Assembly: GCA_000708835.1 (NCBI GenBank)
Contig: DF237372.1
Location: 16,612-80,611, forward strand
DNA length: 64,000 nucleotides
From: Klebsormidium nitens
Lineage: Eukaryota; Streptophyta; Klebsormidiophyceae; Klebsormidiales; Klebsormidiaceae
Direction of reading: 5' to 3'
Under the pieces are notes generated by a model, which was given only the letters and a program-made list of their open reading frames with translations, searched no databases and was not told where the DNA came from. The translations under genes and the position numbers were made by a program. Within the stretch, counting starts at the first letter, position 1, and the number at the start of each line of letters is the position of its first letter. Shown one piece after another: positions 60,804 through 64,000 of the stretch.

Positions 60804-62108
60804 ATGGATCTTATGGATCAGGTGGACAGGCTGGTTATGGATCTGGTCATGGAAGACGTGACAACCACCATTGACAGGATGAAAACCAATCGTGTAAATG
60901 ACGCAGATCTAACCCGTTCCTGTATCATCCCCTTCTTCATGCTGTTTTTCATGACGCTTCTTCTCATCATCAAACAGAGAGAGGCCTCCCGCAAGCGTAA
61001 ACGGGAATGGTGGAAGTTCCCTAGGCAGAAGGTAACGTGGGAAGTTGTTCAGAATACTGTCTGGATGATCACTCCAGAAACGCGGGATGCGAAGTGGAAA
61101 GAGACCTACAGAATGTCCTGGCCACTTTTCTGCTTCATAGCTGAACAGGTTAAGCCTTTCATTCAGAAGGACGACACAAAATTTAGGAAAGCCATAGAGC
61201 CAGAAAGAGCCACAGCAATGGTCATTTATCGTCTAGCTCATGGACACGCTCCCAAGAGGATTGCAGAGGAGTACAACGTAGGGGCCAGCACAGACACTGA
61301 CTATACGACTCTTGTCACAAGGGCCCTTGCTGTGGACCTATACCCTGAATTCATCAGAATCCCAAACTCTGAAGAAGCAGCCGCCATAATGGCTGGTTTT
61401 GAAGCTCTGACTGGACTGCCGTGCATGATTGGCGCCATCGATGGAAGCCACCGTATCAAGCTCTGGAGAAAACCACCGGCACGGTTTGGCCCCGCTGACT
61501 ATTGGTGCCGCCATGACTTCTTCAGCCTACTCCTCCAAGCAGTCTGCGATCATCGCAAGATCTTCTTGGATGTCTCAGTCAATGCTCCTGGAGGTACGCA
61601 TGATGCAGAGCACTTTCGGGACAGCAGGCTCTTCCGGAAACTCAAGAGTGGGGAACTCTTAACCCAGCCAGCAGAGATTGTCAATGGGAGGGTGATCCGC
61701 CCGTATCTTGCGGGCGACTCGGCGTACCCGTTGACCATGTTCTGCTTAAAAGCATTCACTGCTAGGGGAACGGGGACTGCTGACCAGAATGCTTTTGACA
61801 AAGCTTTTAGAGCTGGGAGGGTGATGATTGAAAACGCGTTCGGGATTCTGAAAGGCCGTTGGCGGATTTTGAAAAACCTCAACGTGACCCAGCGGTATTG
61901 CCCTCAAGTGATAGTGGCCTGTGTCGTGCTTCATAACATCTGCCAATTGCGGGAGACAGACTTGGCTGGGGCGGTTCCCTATGGGAGGCACTACGCAAAC
62001 AGCCGGACAGGGCAACGGCACCTGAGCAGCGAGAATGCAATGCTCAGGGGGGGAAAGGCTAATCGAGAAGCGTTGTTTGCTCAATGGATAGCGAACAATA
62101 ATAGATAG
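60804..62108 (+). CDS. Harbinger/PIF-type transposase (HARBI1-like), intact, single exon
   Basis: A 434-residue DDE_4-superfamily nuclease. The catalytic carboxylates are in the expected contexts: GAIDGSHRIK (first Asp), LAGDSAYPL (second Asp) and ENAFGILKGRWRIL (Glu), followed by the family's VVLHNIC segment. The helix-turn-helix-like part precedes them (YRLAHGHAPKRIAEEYNVG). The N-terminus has an unusual hydrophobic stretch at about residues 39-54 (PFFMLFFMTLLLII) before a basic RKRKREWW segment. There is no stop or frameshift, so the copy may be recent. The usual partner Myb-like protein gene of Harbinger elements is not visible; the neighbour on the other strand is the peptidase-like gene. 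The start at 60804 is the first ATG of the frame. Confidence 0.92.
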   Translation: MDLMDQVDRLVMDLVMEDVTTTIDRMKTNRVNDADLTRSCIIPFFMLFFMTLLLIIKQREASRKRKREWWKFPRQKVTWEVVQNTVWMITPETRDAKWKETYRMSWPLFCFIAEQVKPFIQKDDTKFRKAIEPERATAMVIYRLAHGHAPKRIAEEYNVGASTDTDYTTLVTRALAVDLYPEFIRIPNSEEAAAIMAGFEALTGLPCMIGAIDGSHRIKLWRKPPARFGPADYWCRHDFFSLLLQAVCDHRKIFLDVSVNAPGGTHDAEHFRDSRLFRKLKSGELLTQPAEIVNGRVIRPYLAGDSAYPLTMFCLKAFTARGTGTADQNAFDKAFRAGRVMIENAFGILKGRWRILKNLNVTQRYCPQVIVACVVLHNICQLRETDLAGAVPYGRHYANSRTGQRHLSSENAMLRGGKANREALFAQWIANNNR

Positions 62109-63417
62109 TGATAGAATCTCAAAGAGACGAACTGCAATGCCGTTGCTACGCTTAATCCAAGTCATGAGACTGATCGACGGGCTGGATGGTGACTTGCTGA
62201 TCGAAGTACTCTGTATAATCATTGAATCGAAATCGGATCAACTTGGAATTCTAGAGAATAGACAAAAAATGAATCTCAAGATTGATCGAATTACATGTTG
62301 TTTGCATTCTCGATGCGCTGATGTGTAGTATCGATTCATTCAATGATCCGATGATCAGGTTGTCATCAGAATTGTCGCATGCACTGTCAGCAAGCTTGCA
62401 TGCCACGAGGTTTGCTTCGTTGACAAATAACGCATTTGTAGTTAGAGCTCGACTCGAAAGGATCGCGGATAAATACATTCCAAGCCTGTGATCTTCTATG
62501 TGCTGCATGTTTGCGCGAGGAATGATGAGTAAGTACACAATTTTGCTGACTCGATCATGTGGGTGTGCTAATTATTGCGCCTCATCGTCTCCTTCCTTGA
62601 CTAGCAAATATAGAAAGATAGATACTGTATGTCTTTCAAATGATAGATTGACTGAGGGCAGCGATTGATGCATGCCATGTGCGAGTCAAACATGGCCAAA
62701 CCACAGTGCTTGACGAAGGCAAAGGCAAGCAATCTTAGCTCCTGACTGAATGCATTGGCGCAATCTCATGTATAAGTGCGTCGTCAAGCATACAAACAAA
62801 GACTCGTGGGTCTATGCAGTTCGTCCAATTCGACCAGATTCAATCGCCCTACCAATATAACCACCGACCATCTTCAAAACAAACCTTGTTTTGCTTGGAC
62901 CACAACTCGTGTCCACCTTTCGCTTTATTGAGTCGACTCTCTACCCACGAGGTTCCAATTCAAAGGATGCATCACAATAGATACATTGCGAATAAGCTTA
63001 ACCTCTTTGTATGACTCCGACGAATCCTCCAATGACATTGAATCAACGGACCACCTGCACAACATCAACCCAACAGTTTGACCGACCAACGGGTATAAAT
63101 CAGTTTCAAACGCATCAATCGAAGCAGGAATCGAACGCCACCATGTCTCAAGATTTCGTAACGCGTCCACTGTCTGGTCGATTTCAGAAAAATGAATCAA
63201 CCAACGTGGCAGTCTTGACTCTTCAGCACACGAGGTTCCAGCAAGCCTTCGACCAAAGCAGTATAAGCATACCAACATCTCGCATCAAGTTTCGGCCCAC
63301 AGCTTAACGAAGATATTTTGCGTCTCTTCTTACAGCGCACACATCCTATCTGCCACAAAATTAGGAAGCGAGTACACGTACCCAAGCAAAAGCCTGTGTC
63401 ACGGGCTCTCCCGCTGA
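62109..63417. other. Spacer with a short repeated segment
   Basis: No gene supported. CACGAGGTTCCA occurs at about 62947 and again at about 63230, each preceded by GACTCT a few bases earlier. The right-hand terminal repeat of the Harbinger element would be expected here but was not seen. Confidence 0.4.
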
Positions 63418-63850
63418 TCAGCCCTCCATGGGAAACCCATCACAAGCGCTGCCCGGAGGTTCGTGGTTCAGGGCTGGACCCTCAAAGTGCGAAGGGGGCG
63501 GTCCCATTAGGGGAGCTTGCTGAAAGGCGCCGCCGCTTCCCGTTGCAAAAAGCGGGGTTGAGCTGCTCATGATCGGAGGGGGCACGGCTGGAGAAGAAGA
63601 TGCTGGAAAGACGCCATCCCCGAAAACGTACCGCGAAGAAATGCTGCCACCAGCAGCAAAAGGAGGCGGAGCGCTGCCCCCAGGCGCGTGCTGCACAGGC
63701 GCATGCGGCGAGGGCGCGTTTCCTTCGGGCGGCGCGTACTGCGGGGGCCGCGTGTCTCCACCAGGCGCATGCTGCGGGGGCGCGTCTCCGCCAGGCGGCC
63801 CGTAATGCGGGGGGGCGCCAGTCCCTCGCACATGTTGCGAGAGAAAAGAG
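63418..63850 (-). CDS. Last exon of a proline-rich protein gene, 5' part beyond window
   Basis: After an acceptor ending TTGTAG, the exon enters with one base and codes for 143 residues to a stop at 63418. It is built of imperfect Pro-rich repeats (PPHYGPPGGDAPPQHAPGG, PPQYAPPEGNAPSPHAP) and then a Gly/Ser/Pro tail (SISSRYVFGDG). It is disordered with no domain. Such tails occur in nuclear RNA-binding proteins and wall-associated proteins alike; without the upstream exons the class cannot be named. Confidence 0.65.
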
Positions 63851-64000
63851 CTACAAGGATTTAGTAACCTTGGTGTTGTGAACACCTTGTCTTTAAATAG
63901 ATTGAATGAATGAAGGTGTGAAACCGCAGTGTAACATGCTTCCGCATTCAGCAAGTCCGCACAGCTTGCAATTCCAACCACGGCTGTAACGATTACGACT

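Noticed and set aside
60174-62540. Terminal inverted repeats of the Harbinger element
   Set aside because: I searched by eye on both sides and found no convincing inverted pair.

Overview
The window is nuclear DNA of a green plant, most likely a streptophyte alga or another early-diverging, non-seed lineage. The reasons are: long multi-exon genes with GT-AG introns on both strands, plant-type families (an eIF(iso)4G, a root-cap-family secreted protein, a protein with LDLNL and DLNxxP repressor-type motifs), roughly even base composition with GC-rich exons, and three runs of N. Density and intron sizes would suit a compact charophyte genome such as Klebsormidium, but that name is only an inference. 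All gene models were built by hand from reading frames, splice signals and phase agreement between neighbouring exons.

Layout. 1-12144 (minus): translation initiation factor eIF(iso)4G, 13 exons, 3' end outside the window. 14314-21456 (plus, divergent from it): an eight-exon coiled-coil protein with two IQ motifs. 23634-25155: an unresolved plus-strand gene of which only the last two exons are readable. 26885-27981 (plus): a putative repressor-motif protein whose reading frame changes inside. 31653-31715 (minus): one candidate signal-peptide exon. 33826-37558 (plus): a five-exon secreted root-cap-family protein. 39568-47495 (minus): a five-exon, about 1825-residue disordered protein. 50324-59362 (minus): a 13-exon MULE-transposase-derived gene with zinc-ribbon, FLYWCH-like, DDE and SWIM regions and a 2-bp frameshift. 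59406-60173 (minus): a one-exon putative cysteine peptidase 43 bp before it. 60804-62108 (plus): an intact one-exon Harbinger (HARBI1-like) transposase. 63418-63850 (minus): the last exon of a proline-rich protein gene that runs off the window.

The most unusual feature is not a gene. Beside almost every exon, the intron or flank holds decayed copies of the nearest exon end. Copies of the exon 5' end plus acceptor lie upstream, and copies of the exon 3' end plus donor (or stop codon) lie downstream. They form short tandem arrays with periods of about 84 to 210 bp. One array, at 55405-55640, is still almost identical, so it shows the process when young, and comparing its two copies exposes the frameshift in the transposase-derived gene. 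This looks like repeated tandem duplication anchored on coding/non-coding boundaries, and it may be how introns here grew.
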